Assembly (NCBI GenBank): GCA_016124535.1
Contig: WGNK01000021.1
Span: 62,001-126,000, forward strand
Direction: 5' to 3'
Length of the DNA: 64,000 nucleotides
Origin: Azospirillum sp.
Lineage (GTDB): Bacteria; Pseudomonadota; Alphaproteobacteria; Azospirillales; Azospirillaceae
In this document: positions 24,606-33,952 of the stretch, one piece after another
How positions within the stretch are numbered: position 1 is the first letter of the stretch
Layout of the letters: each line of letters opens with the position of its first letter
Position numbers and translations under genes: made by a program
The notes under the pieces: model-generated
Database searches by the model: none
What the model was told of the DNA's origin: nothing
The model's input: the letters and a program-made list of their open reading frames with translations, nothing else

Positions 24606-25367
24606 CTAGACCATCGCGCGGAAGGCGGCGCGGCAGGCGAGGTGGGCCCCAAGTCCCAGCAGCCCGCCGAAGAACACCACGCGAAAGGACGCGGTACCGA
24701 TCCGTCTGCGCAGCCACTGGCCGATCACCATGCCGCCCAGGGCCGGCGCGAACGCGAGCAGCGAGGCCGCGAGGAGTTCCGACCGGAAAGCATCGACCCG
24801 CAGCAGGCCCGCGGCGAGGGCAAGCGTCGAGACCGTGAAGGAGAGCCCAAGCGCCTGGATCAGCTCCTCCTTCTGCAGGCCGAGAGACTGCAGATAAGGC
24901 ACCGCGGGGATCACGAAGACGCCGGTGGTGCCGGTCACCAGCCCCGTCACCATCCCGACCAGCGGCGACGCCCAAGCCTCGTGGCGCCGCGGGAGGTCGA
25001 AGCGGAGGCCAGACAGTCCGACCAGCGCATAAAGGATCAGTGCGGCGCCCAGCACGCCGACCGCCAGCCCGCTGCCGTCACCCGCCAGCATGCCGGCGCT
25101 GGCGACGGTACCGACCAAGGCACCGGCCAGGAGGCGCCACAGCCGCCTGGCCAGGGCCAGGGGATCTGGTCCGGCGAGCATCTGCCAGACATTGGTTGCC
25201 AGCGAAGGCACCACCAGCAGCGCCGCCGCCTGGGCGGGCGGCATGACCAGCGCCAACAGCCCCATCGCGACCGTGGGCAAGCCCATGCCGACGATGCCCT
25301 TAACCAGGCCGGCAAGCAGGAATATCGCAGTCGTGGCAAGACAAATCAAAGCGAAATCGGAAACCAT
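24606..25367 (-). CDS. TauE/SafE family membrane permease (sulfite/organosulfonate exporter type)
   Basis: The 253-residue protein has about eight transmembrane helices. It shows the TauE/SafE (DUF81) signatures in both halves: GLVKGIVGMGLPTVAMGLLAL near the N terminus and MVTGLVTGTTGVFVIPAVPYLQSLGL in the middle. Members export or import sulfite, sulfoacetate or other small anions. It is divergent from a LysR regulator gene across a gap with a perfect inverted repeat, which suggests direct regulation by it. The substrate is unknown. Confidence 0.82.
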   Translation of the reverse strand: MVSDFALICLATTAIFLLAGLVKGIVGMGLPTVAMGLLALVMPPAQAAALLVVPSLATNVWQMLAGPDPLALARRLWRLLAGALVGTVASAGMLAGDGSGLAVGVLGAALILYALVGLSGLRFDLPRRHEAWASPLVGMVTGLVTGTTGVFVIPAVPYLQSLGLQKEELIQALGLSFTVSTLALAAGLLRVDAFRSELLAASLLAFAPALGGMVIGQWLRRRIGTASFRVVFFGGLLGLGAHLACRAAFRAMV

Positions 25368-25440
25368 GACCTACTCCCGGACCCGTGGTGGCCGGTCACA
25401 GTCCCCACAACGGCCGTGCTTCACAATGCGGAATTTGCTA

Positions 25441-25473
25441 TCAATAGCCTTCGGAAAAACCGAAGGCTATTGA
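25441..25473. promoter_or_regulatory. Perfect 14-bp inverted repeat between the TauE/SafE and LysR genes
   Basis: TCAATAGCCTTCGG (25441-25454) and CCGAAGGCTATTGA (25460-25473) are perfect inverted copies around an AAAAA loop. The right arm abuts the ribosome-binding site of lysR (AAGGGGG at 25473-25479). It may be a LysR operator or, in the transcript, a hairpin that limits lysR translation. Confidence 0.65.
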
Positions 25474-25486
25474 AGGGGGCCAGGCG

Positions 25487-26467
25487 TTGCGGTTCGATCT
25501 GACCGACCTCCGGTTGTTTCTGCACGTGGTCGATGCGCAGAGCATCACCCAGGGTGCACAGCGGGCGAACCTGGCCCTGGCCTCGGCGAGTGCGCGCATT
25601 CGCGGGATGGAAGCCGCATTGGGCGTTCCGCTGTTCGAGCGCGGCCGCCGCGGCGTGCAGCCGACGCCGGCTGGTCGGTCGCTGATTCACCATGCCCGCG
25701 CGATCCAGCGTCAGTTGGAGCAGATGGTCGGCGAACTCGGCGTCTATGCCCGCGGGCTGCGCGGCCAGGTCCGTCTGCTGGCCAATACGGTGGCCCTGAT
25801 CGAGTTCCTTCCCGACTCGTTGGGCTCCTTCCTGGCCGCCCACCCCAATGTCGATGTCGATGTCGGGGAACGCCCGAGCGAGGTGATCGTCGAAGCGGTC
25901 GCGCAAGGCGCCGCCGATCTCGGCGTCGTCGCCGACACGGTCGATCTCGGCCGGTTGGAGCGCCGTCCGTTCCGTCTGGACCGCCTGGTCGCCGTGCTGC
26001 CGCGTGACCGCCCGGAGTTCGCCGGCCGGCGCACGCTGGCCTTGGCCGATATCATCGACCGGGAGTTCGTCGGCCTGGGGCCCGGCCATCCGCTGCAGGA
26101 CCATATCCTCCGCCACGCGGCGCGCGCCGGACGCAATCTGACGTTTCGCGTCCGGCTCGGCAGCCTCGATGCGGTCTGTGCCCTGGTCGCCCAGGGCGTC
26201 GGGGTCGGCATCGTCCCGGAAGCGACGGCACGCCGATGCCGCCGGTCGATGTCGATTCAGGCGCTACGGCTGACCGATTCGTGGGCGTTGCGCAACCTGA
26301 CGCTCTGCGCCCGCCGGTTCGACGCACTGGCACCCTATGCGCGGGACCTCGTGGAGCATCTCGGCAAGCAAGCCCCGGAGCAGCCCACGCGCCGCGGCCG
26401 GTCGGCCGGGACCACGGCGCCAAGCGATGATCCCACAACTGGCGAAGGGGCTTGGCGTCCCGGCTGA
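25487..26467 (+). CDS. LysR family transcriptional regulator
   Basis: The protein has 326 residues, starting with TTG at 25487; AAGGGGG lies seven bases upstream. The N terminus is a standard LysR winged HTH (DLRLFLHVVDAQSITQGAQR, SARIRGMEAALGVPLFERGRRG). It is followed by a periplasmic-binding-type effector domain (LSDSL-like FLPDSLGSFLAAHPNVDVDV, then VCALVAQGVGVGIVPEA). It is divergent from the TauE/SafE gene and probably controls it and itself through the inverted repeat in between. The C-terminal ~30 residues are a disordered Pro/Thr/Gly tail. The coinducer is unknown. Confidence 0.9.
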   Translation: MRFDLTDLRLFLHVVDAQSITQGAQRANLALASASARIRGMEAALGVPLFERGRRGVQPTPAGRSLIHHARAIQRQLEQMVGELGVYARGLRGQVRLLANTVALIEFLPDSLGSFLAAHPNVDVDVGERPSEVIVEAVAQGAADLGVVADTVDLGRLERRPFRLDRLVAVLPRDRPEFAGRRTLALADIIDREFVGLGPGHPLQDHILRHAARAGRNLTFRVRLGSLDAVCALVAQGVGVGIVPEATARRCRRSMSIQALRLTDSWALRNLTLCARRFDALAPYARDLVEHLGKQAPEQPTRRGRSAGTTAPSDDPTTGEGAWRPG

Positions 26468-26568
26468 TTTGCGCCGGCGCGACAGGTCTGCTATCACCCC
26501 GCTCGTCCAGACGTCGCCGGGGCAGGGGTGCCCTTGCGGCGGGCGAAATCCGGCACGGAGCAACCGAG

Positions 26569-26988
26569 ATGACGGCGGCGGTGGGAGCAGGGGCGACACG
26601 AACGGAGCCTGTGGAAAAGGGCTGGCGCGCAGCGGCGGCAATGTTGCTGCTGGCGCTGGCCGTGGTGATCGGCGGGACGGCTCCTGCGGATGCCCATGCG
26701 ATCGTGCTGGAATCGGTGCCGGCGCTGAATGCTACGGTCGCCGGACCCGAGGTCGCATTCCGCCTGCGCTTCAACAGCCGGATCGACCACAAGCGTTCCA
26801 AGGTCTCGGCCATCGCCGCCGACGGATCGATTTATAACGGCACCCTGGATCCGGGCGACCAGCCGGCAATCCTGAGCGGTCGCTTCGCCACGCTCGCCAA
26901 AGGAAAATACCGACTGCGCTGGCAGGTGCTGGCGGTCGACGGACACATCACCCGCGGCGATATCCCGTTCGTTGTGGGCGCCCCTTGA
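26569..26988 (+). CDS. copC: Copper resistance protein CopC (periplasmic)
   Basis: From the ATG at 26569 (CGGAG upstream) the protein has 139 residues. The signal peptide ends at PADA, leaving a mature N terminus that begins HAIVLESVPALNATV. The first histidine (His43 of the precursor) is the classic Cu(II) ligand of CopC. The other typical ligand region, LAVDGHITRGDIPFVV, is at the C terminus. CopC binds Cu(II) in the periplasm and is thought to work with the membrane protein CopD. The next gene is copD-like and starts 13 bp downstream. Confidence 0.9.
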   Translation: MTAAVGAGATRTEPVEKGWRAAAAMLLLALAVVIGGTAPADAHAIVLESVPALNATVAGPEVAFRLRFNSRIDHKRSKVSAIAADGSIYNGTLDPGDQPAILSGRFATLAKGKYRLRWQVLAVDGHITRGDIPFVVGAP

Positions 26989-27001
26989 GGACGATGCCGA
27001 C

Positions 27002-28660
27002 ATGGCCCTTCTACTCGACATCTTCGGTTTTCTCTCGGTCGTCCTCAACGGCCTGACGATCACGGCCCAGTCGCTGACCCTGGGCGGCATTGCCTTCCTG
27101 CTGCTGGTCGCCGATCCCCTGGCCGAGATGCTCGGGCAGACCGGGGATACCATCGCCCGTCGGTGCCGGCGGTTGCTCGCCTGGTGTGCTGCCGGTTTCA
27201 TGGCCGCCTCGGCGCTCGAGGTCGCGGTTCAGGGGGCGGTGCTGGCCGGAAGCACCGGCCTGTCGCCAGCCGATACCCTGGGTGCCGAGTTCCTTCAGGC
27301 CGGCCTGGTCAAGACCGCGGTCGCCCTGATCATCACGGTCCTGGCGCTGGCGCGGCCGGCGCGCGGCCGCTGGCTGATGCCGGTGCTGCTTGCCCTGGCC
27401 GCGCTGGCCGCCGCGGCGCTGACCAGTCACGGTGCCTCCCGGCTCGACTACCGGGAATTGTTGAGCGGCATGACCGCGCTGCACATGGCCGGTGCCGCGC
27501 TGTGGGTCGGCGGGATTCCCTATTTCCTGACCGCCCTGGCCGAGTGCCGCGACGGCCTGGCCTGCCACCGCATCAGCGCGCGCTTCTCGGTGCTGTGCAT
27601 GCTCGGCGTCGCCTGTCTGCTGGCCAGCGGCATCACCATGGCGCTGCATTATGTGGACGACCTGCAGGCGATCTACGGTACCGCCTATGGCGTCATGCTG
27701 GTGGTCAAGATCCTGCTGATGTTCGGCATGCTCTGCCTGGGTGCCGCCAATTTCTTCAACCACGAGCGGCTGGCGGTGGACCCGCAGACCCCCTTGCTGC
27801 GGCTGCGCCGCTTCGCCGAGGTCGAACTCGGAGTCGGCATCGCGGTGTTCCTGGCGGCGGCGTCGCTGACCTCGGTGCCGCCGGCGGTCGATCTCAGCCA
27901 GGACCGCGTGACCGTCCCGGAGATCGTCGAACGGATGACCCCGGTGTGGCCGCGGCTGACCAGCCCCGACCACGACAGCCTGGCGATCCCGACCTTGCAG
28001 GCCAAGCTCGATGCCGAGGCCAAGGCACGGGGCGCCGCCGAGCGCCCGATGGCCTTCGTTCCGGGCAGCGGCGTGCTGCCGCCGTCCAAGGCCGAGGACA
28101 TCGCGTGGTCGGAGTTCAACCACCATTGGTCGGGTATCTTTGTCCTGGCGATCGGGCTCTTGGCGCTGCTCGAACAGACCGGGCGGGTACCGATCGCGCG
28201 CCACTGGCCGGTGCTGTTCCTGGCACTGGCGGGGTTCTTGTTGATTCGCTCCGACCCCGAGACCTGGCCGCTGGGGGATATCGGATTCTTCGAGAGCCTG
28301 CGGGACCCCGAGGTCGCGCAGCACCGGTTGTTCGTGCTGCTGATCACCGGTTTTGCCTTGTTCGAATGGGCGGTGCGTGCCGGGCCGTTGCGAGGGACCA
28401 GGGCGGCGCTGGTATTTCCGCTGATCACCGCGATCGGCGGCACGTTGCTGCTGACCCATTCCCATGCCCTGGCCAACGTCAAGCAGGAACTGCTGGTCGA
28501 GCTGACCCATATCCCGGTGGCGTTGCTCGGGATCGCCGGCGGCTGGGCGCGTTGGCTGGAGCTGCGGCTCGATCCGCCGGCCAACCGGATCGGCGGCTGG
28601 GTCTGGCCGATCTGCTTCGCCCTGATCGGATTGGTTCTGCTGTCCTATCGGGAAACCTGA
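27002..28660 (+). CDS. copD: CopD-like membrane protein with a C-terminal extension (copy 1)
   Basis: From the ATG at 27002 the protein has 552 residues, much longer than a plain CopD (about 300). Residues 1-300 form the CopD domain of about eight helices, with conserved histidines in LTSHGASRLDYRELL (His143) and GMTALHMAGAALWVGGIP (His161). A soluble linker with the motif AWSEFNHHWSG (about 368-378) leads to a second membrane part of about five helices ending LTHSHALANVKQELLVELTH. CopD is linked to copper uptake or transfer. The C-terminal module is not familiar. A second, similar gene follows directly. Confidence 0.83.
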   Translation: MALLLDIFGFLSVVLNGLTITAQSLTLGGIAFLLLVADPLAEMLGQTGDTIARRCRRLLAWCAAGFMAASALEVAVQGAVLAGSTGLSPADTLGAEFLQAGLVKTAVALIITVLALARPARGRWLMPVLLALAALAAAALTSHGASRLDYRELLSGMTALHMAGAALWVGGIPYFLTALAECRDGLACHRISARFSVLCMLGVACLLASGITMALHYVDDLQAIYGTAYGVMLVVKILLMFGMLCLGAANFFNHERLAVDPQTPLLRLRRFAEVELGVGIAVFLAAASLTSVPPAVDLSQDRVTVPEIVERMTPVWPRLTSPDHDSLAIPTLQAKLDAEAKARGAAERPMAFVPGSGVLPPSKAEDIAWSEFNHHWSGIFVLAIGLLALLEQTGRVPIARHWPVLFLALAGFLLIRSDPETWPLGDIGFFESLRDPEVAQHRLFVLLITGFALFEWAVRAGPLRGTRAALVFPLITAIGGTLLLTHSHALANVKQELLVELTHIPVALLGIAGGWARWLELRLDPPANRIGGWVWPICFALIGLVLLSYRET

Positions 28661-28672
28661 CCCGCGGTCGTC

Positions 28673-30340
28673 ATGGCACTTCTGCTCGACATCTTCGGGT
28701 ATCTGTCGGTTCTGCTGCGTGGCGCGGGAGTAATTGCCCAATCGCTGACCATCGGGGCACTCGGTTTCCTTCTGCTGGTGGCGCGACCGCTGGTCGGCGA
28801 ACTGGGCTCCGCCGGCCGGCCGCTGCTGCGCTCGGTCGGCCGGGTGCTGAGCGCGAGCGCGCTGGCGCTGGCGGTGGTCACCGTGGCCGCGGCCGCCCTG
28901 CAGACCGCGACCCTGGCCGGCAGCACCGGCCTGTCCGTGACCGCGGCGGCATCGGCCGAATTCGTGGTCGCGGCGGAAGTCCGGGTGCTCGGCGCGGTGA
29001 TGCTGGCGCTGCTGGCCGGGTTCGGGTTCCGGCGATGGTCACCGCTGGCGTTCTCGGCACCGATGGTGATGGTGCTGGCAGCCGGGGTGGCGACCGGCCA
29101 TGGCGCGGCCCGCCTCGACGACCGGGCGATCGTGGTTGCGCTGGACGCGCTCCACCAGCTGGGGGCGGGGCTGTGGATCGGCGGCATTCCCTGCTTCCTG
29201 ATCGCCCTGGTCCGCTGCCCCGATGGCCCGGCCAGGCGGCGGGTTGCGGCGCGCTTCTCGGCGATCTCGATGGCGGGGGTCGGCGCCATCGTGCTCGGGG
29301 CGGGCGGCATGGCGGCGGTCTATTTCGATTCGTTTCAAGCGGTCTACGGCACCTCCTACGGCATCATGGCGGCAACCAAGCTGGCGCTGTTCGCCGGATT
29401 GCTGGCGCTCGGGCTGATGAATTTCCTGGTGGTGCGGCGGCTCCGCCGCGACCCCGCGGCGCCGGTGCTGCGGCTGCGCCGCTTCGCCGAGGTCGAGTTG
29501 GGGGTCGGCCTCGCGGTGATGCTGGCCGCGGCCTCGTTGACCACGCTACCGCCGGCGATCGACCTGCCCGGCGATCGTGCCACGCTCACCGAGATCGCCG
29601 ATCGTCTTGCCCCGGCATGGCCGCGGCTGATCAGTCCGGAGGTCGCCACGCTCTCGATCCCGCGCCTGCAGGCGCGGCTCGACGCCGAGGCCGCAGCGGC
29701 CGGGACGGCGCACCGGCACGCCTATGTGCCGGGGGCCGGGGTGCCGCCGCCCCAGACCGCCGAAGATCTCGCGTGGTCGGAGTTCAACCATCACTGGGCC
29801 GGCATCGCGGTGCTGGCGATCGGGGCCTTGGCGCTGTTCGAGGGGGTCGGCTGGGGTACCGGCTGGTTCCGCTGGACCAGACACTGGCCGCTAGTGTTCG
29901 TGGTGCTGGCGGTTTTTCTGGGCATCCGGTCCGACCCCAAGGCCTGGCCGCTCGGCGAGATCGGCTTCCTGGCGAGCCTGCGCGATCCCGAAGCGCTGCA
30001 GCACCGGCTCTATATCCTGCTGATCGCCGGGTTCGGGCTATGGGAGTGGCGGGTGCGCCGGGCGCCGCTGCGGCGTCCGCGAGCCGCTTTGGTGTTTCCG
30101 GTATTGACGGCGGTCGGCGGCACCCTCCTGCTGACCCACGCCCACTCCTTGACCACGGTCAAGCAGGAGTTTCTGGTCGAACTGACCCATCTGCCGGTGG
30201 CCCTGCTCGGCATTGCCGCCGGCTGGGCACGCTGGCTGGAGTTGCGCCTGGAACCGCCGGGCAGCCGGGTCGCCGCCGTGGTCTGGCCGGTCTGTTTCGT
30301 TCTGACCGGCCTGGTTCTGCTGGCCTATCGGGAAGGGTGA
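28673..30340 (+). CDS. copD: CopD-like membrane protein with a C-terminal extension (copy 2)
   Basis: This 555-residue protein is a paralogue of the previous gene along its whole length. It has the same start MALLLDIFG, the same CopD core (LDALHQLGAGLWIGGIPCF), the same AWSEFNHHWAG linker motif and the same end LTHAHSLTTVKQEFLVELTH. The starts of the two genes are 1,671 bp apart, as expected for tandem duplication, with stretches such as CTGCGGCTGCGCCGCTTCG shared exactly. It has lost some features of copy 1, for example two histidines around 206-254, so the copies may have specialised. hpnN starts 3 bp after its stop. Confidence 0.83.
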   Translation: MALLLDIFGYLSVLLRGAGVIAQSLTIGALGFLLLVARPLVGELGSAGRPLLRSVGRVLSASALALAVVTVAAAALQTATLAGSTGLSVTAAASAEFVVAAEVRVLGAVMLALLAGFGFRRWSPLAFSAPMVMVLAAGVATGHGAARLDDRAIVVALDALHQLGAGLWIGGIPCFLIALVRCPDGPARRRVAARFSAISMAGVGAIVLGAGGMAAVYFDSFQAVYGTSYGIMAATKLALFAGLLALGLMNFLVVRRLRRDPAAPVLRLRRFAEVELGVGLAVMLAAASLTTLPPAIDLPGDRATLTEIADRLAPAWPRLISPEVATLSIPRLQARLDAEAAAAGTAHRHAYVPGAGVPPPQTAEDLAWSEFNHHWAGIAVLAIGALALFEGVGWGTGWFRWTRHWPLVFVVLAVFLGIRSDPKAWPLGEIGFLASLRDPEALQHRLYILLIAGFGLWEWRVRRAPLRRPRAALVFPVLTAVGGTLLLTHAHSLTTVKQEFLVELTHLPVALLGIAAGWARWLELRLEPPGSRVAAVVWPVCFVLTGLVLLAYREG

Positions 30341-30343
30341 GCG

Positions 30344-32995
30344 ATGCCGCTCGATAAGCTGGTGATCCGGGCGACGACCCTGGTCGTCGAATTGAGCCGC
30401 CGCTTCGCCTGGGGCGTGGTGGTTGCCGGGCTCGGCATCGCCGCTCTGCTCGGCTGGTATGCCTCCGAGCGGATCGGCATGAACACCGACCTCGACTCGC
30501 TGCTCTCGGCGGATCTGCCCTGGCGCAAGGCCGAGGCCAAGTTCGACGCCGCCTTTCCGCAGTTCAACGGCCTTCTGGCGGTGGTGATCGACGGCGTTAC
30601 CCCCGACCTGGCGGCCGACGCCGCGTCCGCCCTGGCCGAACGCCTGGCCGCCCGGCCCGATCTGTTCCACAGTGTCCGCCGGCCCGACGGCGACGAATTC
30701 TTTCTGCGTAACGGCCTGCTGTTCCTGTCGGTCGAGGAGCTTTCCGAAACCACCCGGCAGATGATCGAGGCGCAGCCGTTCATCGGCGCGCTGGCCGCCG
30801 ATCCCAGCCTGCGCGGGCTGTTCGGCACGATCAACCTGGCGCTGCAGGGGGTGGCCCGCGGCGAGGCCGATTTTACCATGTTGGAAAAGCCGCTGGCCAA
30901 TATCGCCGACAGCGTCGCGGGGGCGCTGCGCGGTCAATGGCGGCCATTGTCGTGGCAGACCATGCTGACCGGCCGGACGCCGTCGGTCCTGGAGCTGCGC
31001 CGGTTCATCCTGGTGCAGCCGGTGGTCGATTTTGGCGAGTTGGGGCGCGCCGAGGCGGCCCAGCAGGCGATCCGTGACGTCGTGGCCGACCTCGAACTCG
31101 GCCCCGCGCATGGGGTGCGGGTTCGCCTTACCGGTCCGGTGGCGGTGGAAAGCGAGGAGCTGAAGACGCTGTCGAACGGTGCGGCCTTTTCGCTCGGGCT
31201 GTCGTTCAGCCTGGTCAGCCTGCTGCTGTTCCTCGGTCTGAAATCATGGCGCTTGATCCTGCCGATCGTGATCACGCTGCTCGCCGGGCTGACCGTGACC
31301 GCGGCCTTCGCCGCCCTGACCGTGCACAACCTCAACCCGATCTCGGTTGCGTTTGCGGTGTTGTTCCTGGGGATGGGCGTCGATTTCGGCATCCAGTTCG
31401 CCACCCGCTTCCGCGAGGAGCGCTTCCTCAACGCCGATCCGGTGATCGCCATGCGGCGGACCGCGGAGGGGATCGGCGGCTCCCTGCTGTTGGCCGCCTT
31501 GACCACGGCGGTCGGCTTTCTGGCGTTCCTGCCGACCTCCTATGTCGGGGTGTCGCAGCTGGGACTGATCGCCGGCGGCGGCATGTTCATCGCGCTCGGG
31601 CTCAATCTGACCCTGTTGCCGGCGTTGCTCACCCTGTTCCGGCCGACACCCGAGGCGAAATCGGTCGGCTATGCCTGGGCGGCACCGGTCGACCGGTTCG
31701 TGATCCGGCACCGGCGCGGCATCAAGAACGCGGCGCTCGGCGTTGCGGTGTGTGGCGTGTTGCTGGCGCCTGACCTGCGTTTTGACTTCAACCCGATGAA
31801 TCTGCGAGATCCCAATACCGAGTCGGTGGCGACCGCGCTCGATTTGATGGACAGCCCCGACACCACGCCGTTTACCATCGACATCCTGGCGCCGTCGCCT
31901 GAGGCGGCAAGGGCGCTGGCCAAGCGGCTTGAGGCGTTGCCGGAGGTTCATCGGGCGCTGTCGGTCTACAGCTTCGTGCCCGACCAGCAGGAACGCAAGC
32001 TGGCGATTCTCGACGATGCCAACCTGTTGCTCGGGCCGACCCTCAACCCGGTCGCGGTCAAGCCACCGCCCAATGCCGCCGAGATTCGCGAAACGCTACG
32101 CGACAGCGTTGAGGCGATGACCGCCCCGGACAGCAACCCGACCGCCCGGCGCCTCGGCACGCTGCTCGGCCAGGCGCTGGAGCGTGACGACGCCACCCTG
32201 GCACGGTTGGGGGCGATCTTGATGAATGGCCTGACCGAACGCCTGGGGGAACTGCGTGCCGCACTGACGGCGAGCGCGATCTCGCTGGAGACCATGCCGG
32301 ATTCGGTGAAGCGCGATTGGATCGCGCCCGACGGCGAAGCGCGCATCGAGGTCGCGCCCAGCGGCGATGCCCGCAACAATACCACCTTGGTTGCGCTGGT
32401 CTCGGCGGTGCGCGACCTCGCGCCGCTTGCCACCGGCTCTGCGGTGACCATTCAGGAATCAGCCGAAACCGTGGTCGGCGCGTTCCTGGAAGCCGGCGCG
32501 ATCGCCGTGGCTGCGATCGTCGTCATCCTGTTCTTCGCGCTGCGGCGGTGGCGGGATGTCTTTCTGGTTCTGGCGCCCCTGTTGCTGGCCGCGCTGATGA
32601 CCGTGATCACCTGCGTCATCGTCGGACCGCCGATCAATTTCGCGAATATCATCGCCTTGCCCTTGCTGCTCGGGATCGGCGTCGCCTTCAATATCTACTT
32701 CGTGATCAATTGGCGTTCCGGTTTGATCAATCCGTTGCAATCAAGCACCGCTCGGGCAGTTCTTTTCAGCGCCCTGACCACCACGGTGGCGTTCGGCAGC
32801 CTTGCCCTGTCCGACCATCCGGGGACCGCCTCGATGGGAATACTATTAACGATTTCGCTCGGTTATACCCTGGCGACGACGCTGCTGGCGCTACCGGCGA
32901 TGCTGGGTAGCTGGCGCCGCAGCCGGCCTTTTCACATCCGGCGCGGGCGTCGGATGCTGCGCCCCAAGCTGCCGACGCCCGATGCGACGTCTTGA
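30344..32995 (+). CDS. hpnN: Hopanoid-associated RND transporter HpnN
   Basis: The 883-residue protein is an MMPL/RND-type transporter with two halves. Each half has a large periplasmic loop followed by a helix bundle, the first with FLGMGVDFGIQFATRFREE and LTTAVGFLAFLPTSYVGV, and the second with LLLGIGVAFNIYFVINW and LTTTVAFGSLALSDHPGTAS. These signatures, the length and the N-terminal NTDLDSLLSADLPWRKAE fit HpnN, which moves hopanoids to the outer membrane. It is coupled to the upstream copD-like gene and followed by mlaA, so the unit combines copper-associated and outer-membrane lipid functions. Confidence 0.93.
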   Translation: MPLDKLVIRATTLVVELSRRFAWGVVVAGLGIAALLGWYASERIGMNTDLDSLLSADLPWRKAEAKFDAAFPQFNGLLAVVIDGVTPDLAADAASALAERLAARPDLFHSVRRPDGDEFFLRNGLLFLSVEELSETTRQMIEAQPFIGALAADPSLRGLFGTINLALQGVARGEADFTMLEKPLANIADSVAGALRGQWRPLSWQTMLTGRTPSVLELRRFILVQPVVDFGELGRAEAAQQAIRDVVADLELGPAHGVRVRLTGPVAVESEELKTLSNGAAFSLGLSFSLVSLLLFLGLKSWRLILPIVITLLAGLTVTAAFAALTVHNLNPISVAFAVLFLGMGVDFGIQFATRFREERFLNADPVIAMRRTAEGIGGSLLLAALTTAVGFLAFLPTSYVGVSQLGLIAGGGMFIALGLNLTLLPALLTLFRPTPEAKSVGYAWAAPVDRFVIRHRRGIKNAALGVAVCGVLLAPDLRFDFNPMNLRDPNTESVATALDLMDSPDTTPFTIDILAPSPEAARALAKRLEALPEVHRALSVYSFVPDQQERKLAILDDANLLLGPTLNPVAVKPPPNAAEIRETLRDSVEAMTAPDSNPTARRLGTLLGQALERDDATLARLGAILMNGLTERLGELRAALTASAISLETMPDSVKRDWIAPDGEARIEVAPSGDARNNTTLVALVSAVRDLAPLATGSAVTIQESAETVVGAFLEAGAIAVAAIVVILFFALRRWRDVFLVLAPLLLAALMTVITCVIVGPPINFANIIALPLLLGIGVAFNIYFVINWRSGLINPLQSSTARAVLFSALTTTVAFGSLALSDHPGTASMGILLTISLGYTLATTLLALPAMLGSWRRSRPFHIRRGRRMLRPKLPTPDATS

Positions 32996-33113
32996 CTTCA
33001 AAGCCAATCATGGCAATTTGGGGGTGGCGCTAACCCACTCTGGATTAAGTCACATGCCCAACAGACAAGAAAGCGCGGGTGTCTTCGAGCCCGCCGCAGA
33101 GCGACATTTGACG

Positions 33114-33914
33114 ATGCGGAGGCGAGTCCGGCGCGGTTCGGTGCTCGGGGTGCTCCTGTTCGGAAGCCTGGTCGGCCTGCTGGCCGGTTGTGCGACGCCG
33201 CCGGAAAGTCCCACCGCGCGGGCCGAATGGGAAGAGATCAATGATCCCCTGGAGCCGACCAACCGATATTTCTTCGAGCTGAACCGGTTCTTCGACTGGT
33301 TGCTGCTGCGGCCGGCCGCCGACAGCTACCGCCGGCTGGTTCCCGACCCCGTCCAGGTGATGATCGGTCACACCCTGGGCAACATGGGCGAGCCGATCAC
33401 CATGGTCAACGCGTTCTTTCAGGGGCGCTTCGACGACGGCATGACCACCTTCGGCCGCTTTGCGGTCAATTCCACGGTCGGCGCCGCCGGGCTGTTCGAC
33501 GTGGCGACCGATATGGGATTGGCCGAGCAGCATGCCGATTTCGGCCAGACCCTTTACACCTATGGTGTCAAGGACGGCGGCCCCTACCTGGTTCTGCCGC
33601 TGTTCGGCCCGTCCAACCCGCGCGATGCGATCGGGCTCGGCGTCGACGCCGCGATGGACCCGACCGGCTACATCTTCTCCGAGAACGATCTGCGGAAAGT
33701 CAATTACGGCCGGGCGTTCGGCGCCGGGGTTACCGGGCGTGCCGATGTGATCGATGCGCTCGATACGCTGGAGCGCACCTCGATCGACTTCTACGCGCAG
33801 ATTCGCAGCGTTTATCGCCAACACCGCGCGGCCCAGCTGTCCGGCGCCAAGCTCTCCGAAGGCGACCTCTACAAGGGCAATATCGGGGTGTCGCCGGTTC
33901 CCAATTACGACTGA
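33114..33914 (+). CDS. mlaA: MlaA/VacJ lipoprotein, outer-membrane lipid asymmetry
   Basis: The preferred start at 33114 gives 266 residues with a lipoprotein signal (basic MRRRVRRG, hydrophobic run, lipobox LLAGC). The body holds the MlaA signature: EEINDPLEPTNRYFFELNR, GNMGEPITMVNAFFQGRFD, RFAVNSTVGAAGLFDVATDM and YLVLPLFGPSNPRDAIGLG. MlaA sits in the inner leaflet of the outer membrane and removes misplaced phospholipids. An earlier ATG at 33054 would add 20 residues before the signal. It follows hpnN by 118 bp and precedes a strong terminator. No mlaBCDEF genes are adjacent. Confidence 0.92.
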   Translation: MRRRVRRGSVLGVLLFGSLVGLLAGCATPPESPTARAEWEEINDPLEPTNRYFFELNRFFDWLLLRPAADSYRRLVPDPVQVMIGHTLGNMGEPITMVNAFFQGRFDDGMTTFGRFAVNSTVGAAGLFDVATDMGLAEQHADFGQTLYTYGVKDGGPYLVLPLFGPSNPRDAIGLGVDAAMDPTGYIFSENDLRKVNYGRAFGAGVTGRADVIDALDTLERTSIDFYAQIRSVYRQHRAAQLSGAKLSEGDLYKGNIGVSPVPNYD

Positions 33915-33952
33915 GGCCGGATTGCGGTTCGGCGGTTGAGTCGCCAAGTTTT

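Noticed and set aside
27163..30357. 1064-codon plus-strand frame across both copD-like genes
   Set aside because: It is a shifted frame of the duplicated CopD genes, with Arg/Pro/Gly-rich composition and no start signal.
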